From: Solanum dulcamara
Taxonomy: Eukaryota; Streptophyta; Magnoliopsida; Solanales; Solanaceae
Direction of reading: 5' to 3'
Assembly: GCF_947179165.1 (NCBI RefSeq)
Contig: NC_077247.1
Location: forward strand, 9,325,001-9,389,000
Length of the DNA stretch: 64,000 bases
The position numbers and the translations under genes are program-made. The notes beneath the pieces were generated by a model, which had not been told where the DNA came from, made no database searches, and saw only the letters and a list, made by a program, of their open reading frames with translations. Below are positions 46,531 to 57,237 of this stretch, piece after piece; position 1 is the first letter of the stretch, and the number at the start of each line of letters is the position of its first letter.

Positions 46531-46952
46531 GGGTTGAGGTGAAGATCCTAATCTCCACGTAACTAGTAGGCGTTCTCTATCCGACTGTATTGTGGTGAGT
46601 CCTCATTGATTGGGGACAAATTTTCAAGTTGGTTACTATTTTTTTTCAAAAGACTTTTGTTTACGTTGTATATTGAGGGTGAGCTAGAGACATGTCTTAG
46701 CCCCCCTCCCATACTCATGTTTAGAGGCATCCAGTTGGACATATGTTCAAGTCTATATTGTTATAAGACATTTTCAGATTTCTATTCATGCTTTAGACTC
46801 TCTTATGATGTTTCTTCTTTTATATTTTACCTTATGTATGCTTATGATATGTGCAAGAGGCTTGGTTGGAGCCCTTCAGAGTTTTGATCGTCATGTTACG
46901 ACTAGGCCCTAGGTCGGGTCATGACATTAAGTCCCCAATTTACTCTATCGGG

Positions 46953-47235
46953 CATGGTTCAAGTCCTTGCCTTGGTATTATAGCCATCATTCAAGTCCTG
47001 GATTTCTTCATCCATGGTTTGAGTCCACCGCCATTTGCAGGTGTGGTTCTAGTCCACCGCTTCTTACTGCTTGGTTCAAGTGCATACCTACTGTCACCTT
47101 GGTTCAAGTCGTCGTTCATACTTATACATGGTTCAAGTCCATGATCATCCTTATCCTTACTTTAATTCCTCGGTTATATCAAATCTCGATTCAAGTCCTT
47201 GTTTCCTTATCTTCATTTTAGTTCAAGTCCTTAAC
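46953..47235 (+). repeat. GTTCAAGTCC word cluster in LTR of J
   Basis: About nine exact or near copies spaced roughly 25 to 55 bases apart, for example at 46955, 46992, 47082, 47102, 47140, 47191 and 47222. Confidence 0.8.
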
Positions 47236-47903
47236 TCCTATCAATGTTAAATAAAGTTTCAGGCATTCGGATTGGTCGGGTCAAATCTGCGGAAAGTTGT
47301 CATTCTCTTTTTCTTTGTGTGTAGTACAATCGTGTGCATCCCAGTTAGATTTCTCATTCTTTTTTCTGGTTATGATTTATATTCTAGCATTTCATATTAC
47401 TTTTTCTTTTCTTGCTCAGTTGGCCTATGATGCCTATTGGGTACCTATATTTTTGGTACTCATACAACACTCTACATCTGTTTCATGATGCATGTCCGAG
47501 CAGTATCTACCATTATTGACCTCGAGCCAGCTGCAGTTAGATCCAGAGGCGAGGGTGAGCACACGGCATTTTGGAGTTATCCATTACCTTTTATATATAT
47601 TTAGACTTGTCTTTTGATTTTTGAGATAGTCTTATTTTTTTGGTCCACTTTTGGGACTTGTACTCATTTTGTTAGTAGCTTTGTACATGTGACTTTCAGG
47701 TTTGGGAGAAATCTTTTATTTGTATATATTTGGCTTGCCTCCGCTTCTTCATCTGTAATTCTTGTTGTGTATATTATTGTTTTAGTTGAATGTTAGTTTT
47801 CTGCCCTTACATTCCAGTACTTTTAGTTCCGAGATATTGGTTGGCTTGCCTACTGGTGGGTTATGATATTCTCCATCATTACTCGAGTAGTCGGGTCGTG
47901 ACA

Positions 47904-49356
47904 CTTTTGCACTCAACCATCATTTTTCTTCAGATTTAATAATTATAATAAGCGTATGTTACAATGCTGAAGAAGCAAGGTGCAAAAACTAGAGATTCAA
48001 CAAAAGTTTCAAGCCAAAAATATGGCTACAAATAAATGGCTACAGGCTCAAAAGGGCTAACTAGTTATATAAATCGGAAAGGCTAAAATTTACAAAAAAA
48101 ATAAAAGAAAGCATATTATCATCTTCTAAACAAAGTAATACTTTTTATTTCGCTTCAATAATATGCAGCGCAAGTTCTAAACTATGCTGCAAAATATGGA
48201 ATATATACAAATTCTCACCACACATAGCAAAAGTCGCAATCAAGATGGATCAATTCTACTTCTAAGATAGACAGGGTCGTAACAAACTACAAAAATAAAA
48301 TAAGTTATATACAGAGTCACAACCATGAGCCTAGATGTTAAATAGTCTAAAATTTAATGAGCAATCAAATATTCACAGGAAATTACTACTCAAAATTAGG
48401 CCTAAACAACAACCATCAATAAACCCAAAAGTTATTTTCTTTTCTCTTCCAAAAAAATAAAAATAAAAATAAATATAATCCTAAAAAAAATTAAAGTATT
48501 AAAAATACTCGATTCAAATGGACCCCAATTGAAAAAGAATCGAATAGATAAAAACCAAGGAGTAGGCTAATTGTGCTTCTACTAAAAATAAAAAGTTTAA
48601 AAAATAAATGAAAATCTCTTTGCGCTTTTAAATTTTTTTAATCTTTTTAAAATATTATACATATATGTTTTTGAAAAAAAGATAATAAAATGGGCTAAGT
48701 GTATAAAAAAGATTTTTTTACTAGATTATTTTCGTTCCAGGTCTGCGATGCGGACCGGTCGCGGACTTCACTGTTCGGATTTTTTTGTTCCAGGTTCGCG
48801 ACGCGAACCGGTCACGAACTTCACTATCTAAATTTTATCTTTTTCTTTTTTCTGCAAAAAACAAATTTAAAAATTATTCTCACAAATATTTTTAAAAATC
48901 TAAAGCACACTCTATTCTAAATAATATATTCGGAAGAATTTCCACCCGACACTTGAAAAGACGCTATGTCTCCAAAAGTTTCATTAAAATTTAAAACAAG
49001 GGTTATGAAAACTCCTTGAAGCCTCTAGGCCTATCTAGTAGCACGTTCTCTCAATTTTCATCAAGGATTGTACGCACCCTATATTTAAGATCAAACATGC
49101 TCATTTGCTTTAAATTTTGGGTACTCATAACTTTCCTTATCTGCAAAAATAACACTAAAAAATATAAAATAAATTAAAATAAAAAATTAAAATAAGAAGC
49201 TACGCTACTAATTGGGTTGCCTCCTAGTAAGCACCTGATTTAACAACACGACTTAAGTCAAACCCATTTTTCTCTCCACTTTGAGGATATGAATTGCACC
49301 CCTAATTTTGCATCCATTTTTCTTTTCGCTCAAGTGGTAGTGGTATAAAGATGAAG
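47904..49356 (-). other. Element S: internal non-coding region of an Athila/Tat-like element
   Basis: AT-rich, no significant frame. On the minus strand, text near 49200-49260 ('aggtgcttactaggaggcaaccca') matches the conserved post-integrase sequence of Athila/Tat-like elements, which places this after pol on the minus strand. It is cut by the LTRs of J on the left and of R on the right. Confidence 0.5.
48734..48839. repeat. 53-bp tandem duplication with GC-rich words
   Basis: Unit 1 48734-48786 and unit 2 48787-48839, both 'gttccaggt.cgcga.gcg.accggtc.cg.acttcact'. The words resemble the GC-rich inverted repeat in the U3 of Q. Confidence 0.85.
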
Positions 49357-51262
49357 TATAAGAACCCGGAAGTTGGGAACTTATAAAAACAATGTCCAAA
49401 AGAAGTTTCTTAGAAAATTCTCAATTTTTCATTAGGTGATCTCCACGAGCAAGGTTCATGGGACGTGAAACACAATACGGGCAGTAGTGGCCACCGTGGG
49501 GAAAGTCCTGAAACTCAGGTGTGCAGGGTTGGGGTTCATGACAGGGACCATGGTTTGTGGTGCCCATCATGGTGGACACTCCCCTTAGACCCTCAGATCC
49601 TAGATTCTCAACTATTAACTACACTAAGCTCCCCTAACTCTCTCATTCTCACTCAATTACTCAAAAGACAAACTCTTCTCTCTAAAGTTTCCTCTCAGTA
49701 GTCTTCTTCTTCCCCATGCAAGTTATAGAGATTTCTTCAAGAGCAAGCTTAAATTATCTACAATTTAGGTCTTCTAAAGGTCGAGGTATGTGGAACTTCA
49801 TCTATGGGTACCTTTCACCCATGGAATCCCAAGTTCTCTCCAAATTCTTTTATGATTTCTATTCAAAATTTTTAATTGTATGATGATTGCATTGGGTCTT
49901 CTTATCCATGATATATTCTATGATTATTGACTAAATTATGCATCTCATTGATATTATTTTCTTGAATTATACATGGGTTAATATAAAGTATATGATCATG
50001 CATATTTTTAATCTAATTTCATCATTTCCAAGTCATTTGATCATGTATTCATGTTTTCACCTTTTTCTCAAGTATAAGTCATGATCATGGAATTTCAAGA
50101 GATTTTCAATGAATGGTTATGAATGACTCATGCAAAGTCTTGAATGATGTTCAATGATATTTCAAGCAATTTAATGAAAGTGTTACTTAAGATCCTTAAT
50201 GAAGAAGGTGACTTAAGACCCTAATGACGTTGCTATAAAAAGAATTCATAATGATGAAAGGTCTATACCCACATTACATGAATCACATGATAATGAGCTA
50301 TTCTTATGAACAAGTTTTTATGAAGTATGATTATGAAAGGTTTATGATTTATGCCAAGTATGATTTATGATTATGATATGACATGTATTCTGTGGGGTAT
50401 TGACTTAGCACCGAAAGGACTTTGAGGTGGGGTTCGACCTAAGCCTTAGTAGCAATCTCTAATTCTTTAAACTATGTTGCCACCATAGGTTTGCTAATAT
50501 GGCCTAGCTAGTAGATCCACATATAGAGCTTAAAGATGAAAATGTTGAATGGAGTCTACCTTGGCAAGTAGTCTCTCCCATTCTCGATGTGGGGATCATC
50601 AAATTCCATATAATAGCTCTCATGATCTTATATGTCAATTAAAAGTCCTATCCCACACCAACTAAAGTTATGAGTTACTTTGATGATGATATTTTGATGC
50701 ATTGACCAATTGTTATGATGTTTTGATGTTTTCATGGTTTTAATCATGTTTTAAGACTCTTGCATCCCATGATTCATATTGAGTATATACTATGTTTCTT
50801 TTTCATGCATCTTCTCACATACTTAGTGTATTCCATGTATTGACGCATACTTTTTACCTATATTATATCATAATGTATGGTCCAATGATCACATTTATCC
50901 TCCTCCCGCTCATGTCTAGAGTTTGTTACTTCCTTATTATTGGTGAGTCCTCAAGTTCCGAGGGCATGACATTTTACTTTAGTATGCTCTTTTCACTTTA
51001 TTCTTTATATTGAGTAGGATAGGAGCTTGTTTTATGTCCCCATCGAGTTGTTAGATGCATGTTAGATGTTGAGAGTCTATGTTGTCATTTTCTCATTTTG
51101 AAACCTATAACATTCTATTGAGACTATGCTTTCGTGTCTTTGATTTAGTTGTATTTGCTTTACTTACCTTATATATGCTTATGAATGATATACTAAGAGG
51201 CCTTGTTGTGGTCCTTCAAAATTTTAATCATCGTGTCACACTTAAGGTCTAGTTTGGATCGT
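49357..51262 (+). repeat. 5' LTR of element R
   Basis: Starts TATAAGAACC (TG decayed), ends about GGATCGTTAA before the primer-site relic. It has CATGG/CCATGG words at 49540-49575, donor-like GAGGTATGTGG at 49793-49803, and a decayed hairpin near 50822-50845. Confidence 0.7.
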
Positions 51263-51269
51263 TAAAAAC

Positions 51270-51283
51270 TTGGTATCAAAAAA
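51270..51283 (+). other. Decayed tRNA-Met primer site of R
   Basis: TGGTATCAAAAAAC: the first eight bases match TGGTATCAGAGC and the rest has changed. Confidence 0.65.
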
Positions 51284-51483
51284 CAAGGTTCAAGTATCCT
51301 AGAGAGTCTAACATACCGCATCAAGTAGAGTCTTGTTAATCGATTTGAAGTGCGCCACATCTATAAAAAGGAGGCTATAACTTGTCTTAGGAAAAACATC
51401 ATTCCTTTCATGATATCTTCGTGCTATAGATTTTAACTCTAAGGTTTCCTCATCTAACACTTTCTCTTTATGATTATAGAATC

Positions 51484-51820
51484 ATGCCTCCACAAAGAGC
51501 TCCCGTCCAAAGAAATGTTGAGGAGGACAAACATGCTCCCAATGACCCTTTACAAGCTCTTACTCAAGCCATGACTACTCAAGTGAACCAAGGAGTTATT
51601 TCTCAACCAAATGTTCCTATACCGGCTGCAAGGGTTAGAGACTTACAAGGATGAACCCTCACGAGTTTTATGGATCCAAGGTTGATGAGCATCCTCAAGA
51701 CTTTGTTCAAGAAGTATATAATATTGTTGATATTATGAGAGTGTCTTTAGAGGAAAAGGTGGAATTGGGGGCCTACCAACTCAAAGGTGTTGCTCAAGTA
51801 TGGTATAACCAATGTAAGGT
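51484..51820 (+). pseudogene. Gag N-terminus of element R, truncated
   Basis: MPPQRAPVQRNVEEDKHAPN, then ALTQAMTTQVNQGVISQPNV, then from 51651 MNPHEFYGSKVDEHPQDFVQ and KVELGAYQLKGVAQVWYNQC. It matches gag of A and L. LTR T is joined directly after WYNQC. Confidence 0.85.
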
Positions 51821-52820
51821 TATAAGACCTTGGAAGTTTGAAGGCCAAACAAGCTAAAGGATGCAGGAAAAGTTGTAGAAAATTGTTGGTGCAGGTTCCT
51901 ACGAGTCAACCTATGATCCATAGAAATTATTACGACTTGTAGGAATGATTAATAAGAAGCCCAGGACTTGGGGAAATTTTAGTTTTGAGATTAGTTGGGT
52001 TTACAATCCTTACAAATAATGATGAGCCATTGAAATGACTCGTAAGAAAGGTTATGAGGAAAGGAAAATCCACCAAGTGTGAACCCATCCTATGCGGGGT
52101 TCCTATGAATTGTAGGAGTTCCTACGATTCGTAGGAAGGACTTATAGGAGAGGTTGAGAGACTTAGGTTTTCAAGTTTTTGGAAAAGTTGTAGAATGAGA
52201 GGTACTTACGATTTAATTATGATTCAGAGACTCGGGTTTTCAGAAAGGACGAGAAGTACTTACGATGCATAGCAACATGAGGAGTCGTAGGATACACTCA
52301 TAGGATGGATCCTGAAGTTGGAATTTTGGCTAAGTATTGGTGTGTTCTAAGAATGGAGTTGATAACCCGTAACACCCTCAATGACTCGTAGAATGGACTC
52401 ATAGATCACTTCGGCCAATTTTAATGAAGGGCAATTTCGGTAATTGCCAACCTATGTACACTTAAATGACATTGGTTTGGACCTATAAAATACCCCATTA
52501 GCCTTCAAGTATACCACATTCCCTCCTATTTCCTCATTCTCTAAAATTCCTCAACTCATCTTCTCCAAATTCTCTCTCAAGTGCAAAGAAAGAAAATCTA
52601 GGTTTTCAATCTTCAAGTTCTTCAAGCCTTACCATTGTAAGGCCTTTATTACCAAGGTATGTGGGACTTCATCAATGGTTACCTTGCACTCATGGAATTC
52701 CAAATATTTCTTCTCAAAATCTCTTCTGATTTCTCATTCAAAAGCCCTAATTTTATGATTTGTAGTGGGTCTTCTCAATTATGATATCTTTCAATGCTAT
52801 TAGCCTAATTATGCATAATT
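51821..52820 (+). repeat. LTR fragment T inside the gag of R
   Basis: Starts TATAAGACC, rich in GACTCGTA-type words from 51900 to 52420, with TATA-like CTATAAAATA at 52483-52492 and donor-like AAGGTATGTGGG at 52654-52665. Beyond about 52820 the text switches strand (see U). Confidence 0.75.
52483..52492 (+). promoter_or_regulatory. TATA box candidate in T
   Basis: CTATAAAATA, about 170 bp upstream of the donor-like word, the same spacing as in Q. Confidence 0.5.
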
Positions 52821-53365
52821 CACATCATGCGAGGTATTACATGGAATCCAATGATGCCCACATTGAGAAGGGGGGATACTACTTGCCAAGGTAGACTCCG
52901 TCGAATATTTTCATCATTAAGCACTATATATGGATCTACTAGCTAGGCAATATTGGCAAACCTATAGTGGAAACGTAGTTTGAAAACTTAGAGGTTGGTA
53001 CTAAGGCTTAGGTCGATCCACCACCTAAAAGTCCTTCCAGTACTAAGTCAATACCCCATGAAATACATGTCATATCATAATTATAAATCATACTTGGCAT
53101 AAATCATAAACCTTTCATAATCATACTTCATAGAAACCTGTTCAAAAGAATAGATCATTATCATGTGGTTCATATAATGTGAGTGTAGACCTTTCATCAT
53201 TATGAATCCTTTTTATAGAAACGTCATTAGGGTCTCACCTTATTTATTAAGTATCTTAAGTCACTCTTTCATTAACTTGATTGAAAAATCTTTCAATACC
53301 TTGCATGAGTCATTCATAACCATTCATTGAAAATGCCTTAAAATTTTATGATCATGAATTATACG
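52821..53365 (-). repeat. LTR fragment U, opposite strand
   Basis: From about 52823 the text matches the minus-strand LTRs (compare 63865-63960): 'gcgaggtattacatggaatcc', 'ttgccaaggtagactcc', 'tatatggatctactagctaggc'. It carries neither LTR end. It forms a head-to-head junction with T. Confidence 0.75.
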
Positions 53366-54730
53366 TGAAGATAAGGTGATTTTTATCACTTTATTGATTG
53401 TAATGTTGTGCCAAGGCCTTGGACTTGGACTGGCTGGAGTTCCATGTTAGTACTATTGCTTTGTGATGGGTATTTACCTTGTTATTGTGTGATGTGACTT
53501 GTTGTGTGATTTGTTAATATTGGTTGGGTTGCATTCATTTTATTTACTTATGTGTTTGGCATGACTTGATCTTGGTAAAGAAAGAATACTCAGGTTATAA
53601 GACCCTTTTAAGTGGTTTTGCTATGTTTTCTAATTGTTGGGCTCTATGGGGGGTGGGGTTAGGATACCCTATTTTTTATTTTTTTCTCAAGGAACTTGTT
53701 TTTGAAGAGATGTATACTATTTTGGAGTATGTGTCTTAAAAATGGAATTTATTCAGATAACTTGTAAATTTTTGGAATTGCATGACTTGAATGGCAAGTG
53801 AGCACTTGGTTGCATGGTTTTCCGCATTTTTGGTTACTACTGATAAGTCTGAGGTACCATTCCGGGTGGTCCATTGACTTTGTTGTAGGATATATTTTAT
53901 CATTTTCACTTGTTGATAAGTCCGAGGTATTATTCTGGTTGACCCGTTAACACATATTCGGGTTATTGGTTTACTATAGATAAGTCTGAGGTACTATTCT
54001 GGGCGGCTCGAGGGTTTTTTTGGGCTTCAACCTTTTATGTATTTGACCATTACATTGCATCCTTTTTTCTTATTATGTGGTTGTGCATTTCGTGTACTTG
54101 GATGCTCTTTCCTTGTTAATGTGGGAATTTCTCTATGCTTGATGATATTTATTAGTCCTTGGCTGTTAGATTGTAGTTGTAGCACAATCCTACTCCTAAA
54201 CCTTTTTAGCTTGGTTGGTCTATGATGCCTCCTAAGTATCCTGAGTACTCGTAGTCATACTACACTTCTGCATCTTTTTCTAATGTAGCTCCAGTATGAT
54301 CCACCCTCCGTGAGCGTGGGATCTTCCTTGGCCGTCACCGACTTGGATCGTGGTGAGCTCATGGTATGCAGAGATTTGCTGCTTTCCCTCTTTTGTACTA
54401 AATTATATTTTATATTTTGCTTAGTCAATTCTCTTATACATATAGCTTTTCTGTACTTAGTAGCTCATATATAAGTGACACCACGTATGAGAATTTGGTC
54501 TTGTGTTAGTTTGTTTTCTTGGTCTTTCTCGAGCCTATTTTTTATATTTGTATTGAACTACAAATTTATGAAATGGACTAGTTCTTTTATGATATTCTCA
54601 TCTTCTGCTTATTGTTTTTATTACTATTATATATGAATTATTGTCTTTCGCAAATCTTTCTTTGAGTTTTAGGATTGCCTACTTCCAAGTTGTAGTAGGC
54701 GCCATCATAGCCCGATTTCAGGTCGTGACA
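53366..54730 (+). repeat. 5' LTR of element H
   Basis: The right end GGTCGTGACA at 54730 is firm. The left edge is not defined, as the LTR seems cut by U. The right half matches the J LTR ('tggtctatgatgcctcc', 'gtgagctcatgg'). Three copies of GATAAGTC.GAGGTA.TATTC occur at about 53842, 53915 and 53979. Confidence 0.65.
53842..54005 (+). repeat. GATAAGTCTGAGGTA triplicate in LTR of H
   Basis: Three copies, spaced 73 and 64 bases, each followed by a TTCTGG or TTCCGG and a GGT/GGC. Confidence 0.8.
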
Positions 54731-54733
54731 TAG

Positions 54734-54746
54734 TGGTATCAGAGCC
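54734..54746 (+). other. Primer-binding site, initiator tRNA-Met (element H)
   Basis: TGGTATCAGAGCC, a perfect match, three bases past the LTR. Confidence 0.95.
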
Positions 54747-54937
54747 TTAGGTTCACTAGTCTCACCAATATAGGAAAAAGTGCCTAGTAAAGTGTTGCGG
54801 ATCGGTACGATGACGTCTGTATCCTATCTTTGAGAGGCTATAGGACATTCTTAGCAATACTTTACTTATTTTGTTCTTTATCATGCACCCTTAACTTTAG
54901 CAACTTCTAAGTGTTTGTTTGCTTCATTCTTTGTCAG

Positions 54938-56030
54938 ATGGCTAGGAAGAGATTGTCTACGAATGGGAGAGAGCCTCCTATACCTGCAGTAGAGCCCATG
55001 TTAGGGGTCGAGGTTGTGGTCGACCTAAAGGTCAAGGTAGAGTACAAATCACAGCACCAGGTCGAGATCAAGAGTGGGAACCATAACCAGAGCTCATTAT
55101 AGTGGTTGAGCCATATCACCTTCATCCAGATGGTGTGGGGTCAGCCCAGCCTCCACCTAGTTTTATTTCCATGCTAGTACTCTAGGATAAACTAGCCAGT
55201 ATCCTCAATTTCATAGAGGGTATATGTTAGGCGAGGACTTTACCTAGTACATCAGTTGGACCCTAGGTTCGAGATGAGGCTTAGACTCCAGCGCAGGCAG
55301 GGGCATAGGCTATTTAGACTCTAGGGGAATAATATGCAGATGTGGCTCCTTGTTTAGTGTTTCAGCCTGTTCTAACAGTTTCCCAAACTATGATATGAGG
55401 TCGATTTTGAATTTTGAAGAGCAGAAGATGTTGGGATGGTTCATCAACTTGACTCAGGGATCATTTTCAGTTGCAAAGTATGAGATACAGTTCAATGAGT
55501 TGGCTAGACATGCAACTATTCTTATGTTGATGGAGCATGAGATGGTACATAGATTTGTCAGAGGATTTCTATGCCCACTCTTGATGGATATAGAGAAGAT
55601 GGCGGTGTTGGGATATTCATTTCTTCATATAGTTGACCATGTATGCACCATTGGGGAGATCCATCATGTGGCCTATAAAGGTAGTGATAAGAGGCCCCAT
55701 CATCAGGGTGGTTTCAACAGATCTTAGTCCCATGGTAGGGGTTTCTAGGTAGAGGTAACCTACATCATCTTCATCCTGCTAGGCCAATTCAAATAACTCT
55801 TCATCTTATAGATGGTGGCACTTTCACGGGTGCTTGTGGTCAAATGATTTAAGCTCTGATTCAGACTCTCAAGATGCATATTCTAGGTGTTCAGGCTGTA
55901 GTGACCATTCAAGTTTAATTGGGCATTCTCATAGGGATACTTTTGGTGGTCTGTGTTATATATGTGGCATGATAGGCCCATTTTATAGGGAGGGCCATAT
56001 GATCGATTACCATAGTCAATAAGCCTAGTA
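54938..56030 (+). pseudogene. Gag of element H
   Basis: Starts MARKRLSTNGREPPIPAVEP at 54938. The frame closes at 55102. The capsid core resumes at about 55350-55727: QKMLGWFINLTQGSFSVAKY, EIQFNELARHATILMLMEHE and MVHRFVRGFLCPLLMDIEKM. The zinc knuckle near 55947-55995 reads CYICGMIGPFYREGH, with the expected histidine changed to P and the last cysteine to G. This is the gag of the Ty3/gypsy group to which J belongs. Confidence 0.8.
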
Positions 56031-56163
56031 CGGTTAGCAAGTTTAAGCTCCCAGGCTCCGATTTAGTCTACTAGAAGTGGTGCTCAAAGCGACATGGGTG
56101 GTCCCAAGAATGCTTGAGGTGGTTCAAAGTCAGGAAGGTTAGGTGGTTTAAGGTGGATGACAT

Positions 56164-56716
56164 ATGCATGTTTTTCTGAGGAAGCCAGAGGCTGAGGCTT
56201 TGGATGTCATCATCACAGGTACGATCTTCATCTATCATCATCCAGTATATGATTTATTTGATTCGAGATCTACTTACTCATATGTGTCTTCCTATTATGC
56301 TATACATATGGATGTATTATGTGAGTCCTTGTTTGCGCCTATGCATGTAGCTACCCCTATGGGTGTTTATTTAGTAGTGGATCAAGTGTATCGATCCTGT
56401 ATGGTGATTATCTTGGGATATGATACTAGGGAAGACTTGATTATATTGAATATGGTGGAATTTGACTTGATTCTAGGAATGTATTGGTTATCTCCTCATC
56501 ACGCGGTCTTAGATTGCTTCTCCAAGACTGTCAACTTATGTTTTTAGTAGTGGATCGAGTGTATCGATCCTGTGTGGTGACTATCTTAGGGTATGATACT
56601 AGATCAGACTTGATAATATTGGATATGGTGGACTTCTACTTAATTCTAGACATGTATTGGTTATCTCTTCATCACGCGATCTTAGATTGCTTCTCCAAGA
56701 CTGTCAACATATGTAT
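56164..56716 (+). pseudogene. Aspartic protease of element H with tandem duplication
   Basis: VIITGTIFIYHHPVYDLFDS, then RSTYSYVSSYYAIHMDVLCE, then GYDTREDLIILNMVEFDLIL and GMYWLSPHHAVLDCFSKTVN. The D-S-G reads D-S-R. The last 57 codons are repeated at 56544-56716 in a different frame (GYDTRSDLIILDMVDFYLIL), because the unit is 173 bases, not a multiple of three. Confidence 0.85.
56371..56716 (+). repeat. 173-bp tandem duplication in protease of H
   Basis: Unit 1 56371-56543, unit 2 56544-56716, both starting TTAGTAGTGGATC and ending CTGTCAAC.TATG. They differ at scattered positions. Confidence 0.9.
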
Positions 56717-56740
56717 CTCTGGCATCCCCTGATTATGTGA

Positions 56741-57237
56741 ATGGGTACTATTAGCCATGTGCCTAAGGGTGTGATCTCTTTTTTTAGGGTGCAGTGCATG
56801 GTAGGGAAGGGGTGTCTTGTATATGTTTCTTATGTTTGTAATACTAGTGTCAACACTCCTTCTCTTGAGTCAGTTTTGGTGGTTAGAGAGTTCCCTGATG
56901 TGTTTCCTACCAATCTACCGGGTCTCCCTCTTGATCATAATATTGATTTCAATATTGATGTTGAGCCGGGCATGCGACCAATTTCTATTCCACCTTATCA
57001 GATGTCTCCAGTTGATTTGAGGTATCTTAAGGGAAAACTCTAAGACCTTCTGATTAAGCGGTTTATTAGACCTAGTGTGTCTTCTTGGGTGTACTTGTCC
57101 TATTCGTAAAGAAGAACGATGGTGTCTTGCGTATGTGTATTGACTACAAGCAGCTGAACAAGGTGACCATCAAGAACATGTATCATATGTCATGGATCAA
57201 TGACTTACTTGAACAGCTTTAGGGTGCAGTAGTGCTC
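56741..57237 (+). pseudogene. Start of reverse transcriptase of H, truncated
   Basis: LVVREFPDVFPTNLPGLPLD, HNIDFNIDVEPGMRPISIPP, YQMSPVDLRYLKGKL, stop, then FIRPSVSSW and [18 protein letters not shown] in shifted frames, ending NDLLEQL, stop, GAVVLNFHL. The FIDD box and everything after it are lost at the junction with G. Confidence 0.8.

Larger units (their letters stand above)
44944..46926 (+). mobile_element. Solo LTR Q inside the LTR of J
   Basis: Starts TGTAACACCC, ends GGTCATGACA, about 1983 bp, flanked by tcaag (44939-44943) and ttaag (46927-46931), a 4-of-5 target duplication. Landmarks in order: GC-rich inverted repeat at 45162-45182, TATA-like TCTATAAATT at 45284-45293, donor-like AAGGTATGTGGG at 45455-45466, hairpin 46477-46498, TTTTTTGCC tract and AG at 46530, then the AGACATGTCTTAGCCCCC block at about 46689. 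Confidence 0.88.
43025..47903 (+). repeat. 3' LTR of element J, split by solo LTR Q
   Basis: Starts TGTAATGACCC, ends GGGTCGTGACA. The pieces 43025-44943 and 46927-47903 join across Q; the GGTTCAAGTCC words at the junction continue on both sides. No hairpin of the shared type was found. The LTR contains 'taaagcga'/'tcgctta' words near 43740-43800 and a cluster of about nine GTTCAAGTCC words at 46953-47235. Confidence 0.8.
54731..57237 (+). mobile_element. Element H internal region, truncated in RT
   Basis: Primer site, gag, zinc-knuckle relic, protease (duplicated) and start of RT, in that order on the plus strand. It stops at about 57237, where the text switches to minus-strand integrase of G. 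Confidence 0.85.

Noticed and set aside
46953..47235. CRISPR-like array of short repeats
   Set aside because: The words are only 10 bases, unevenly spaced and diverged, in a eukaryotic LTR.
54734..54746. Possible tRNA gene fragment
   Set aside because: Only the 3'-end complement of tRNA-Met is present, next to an LTR end, so it is a primer-binding site.
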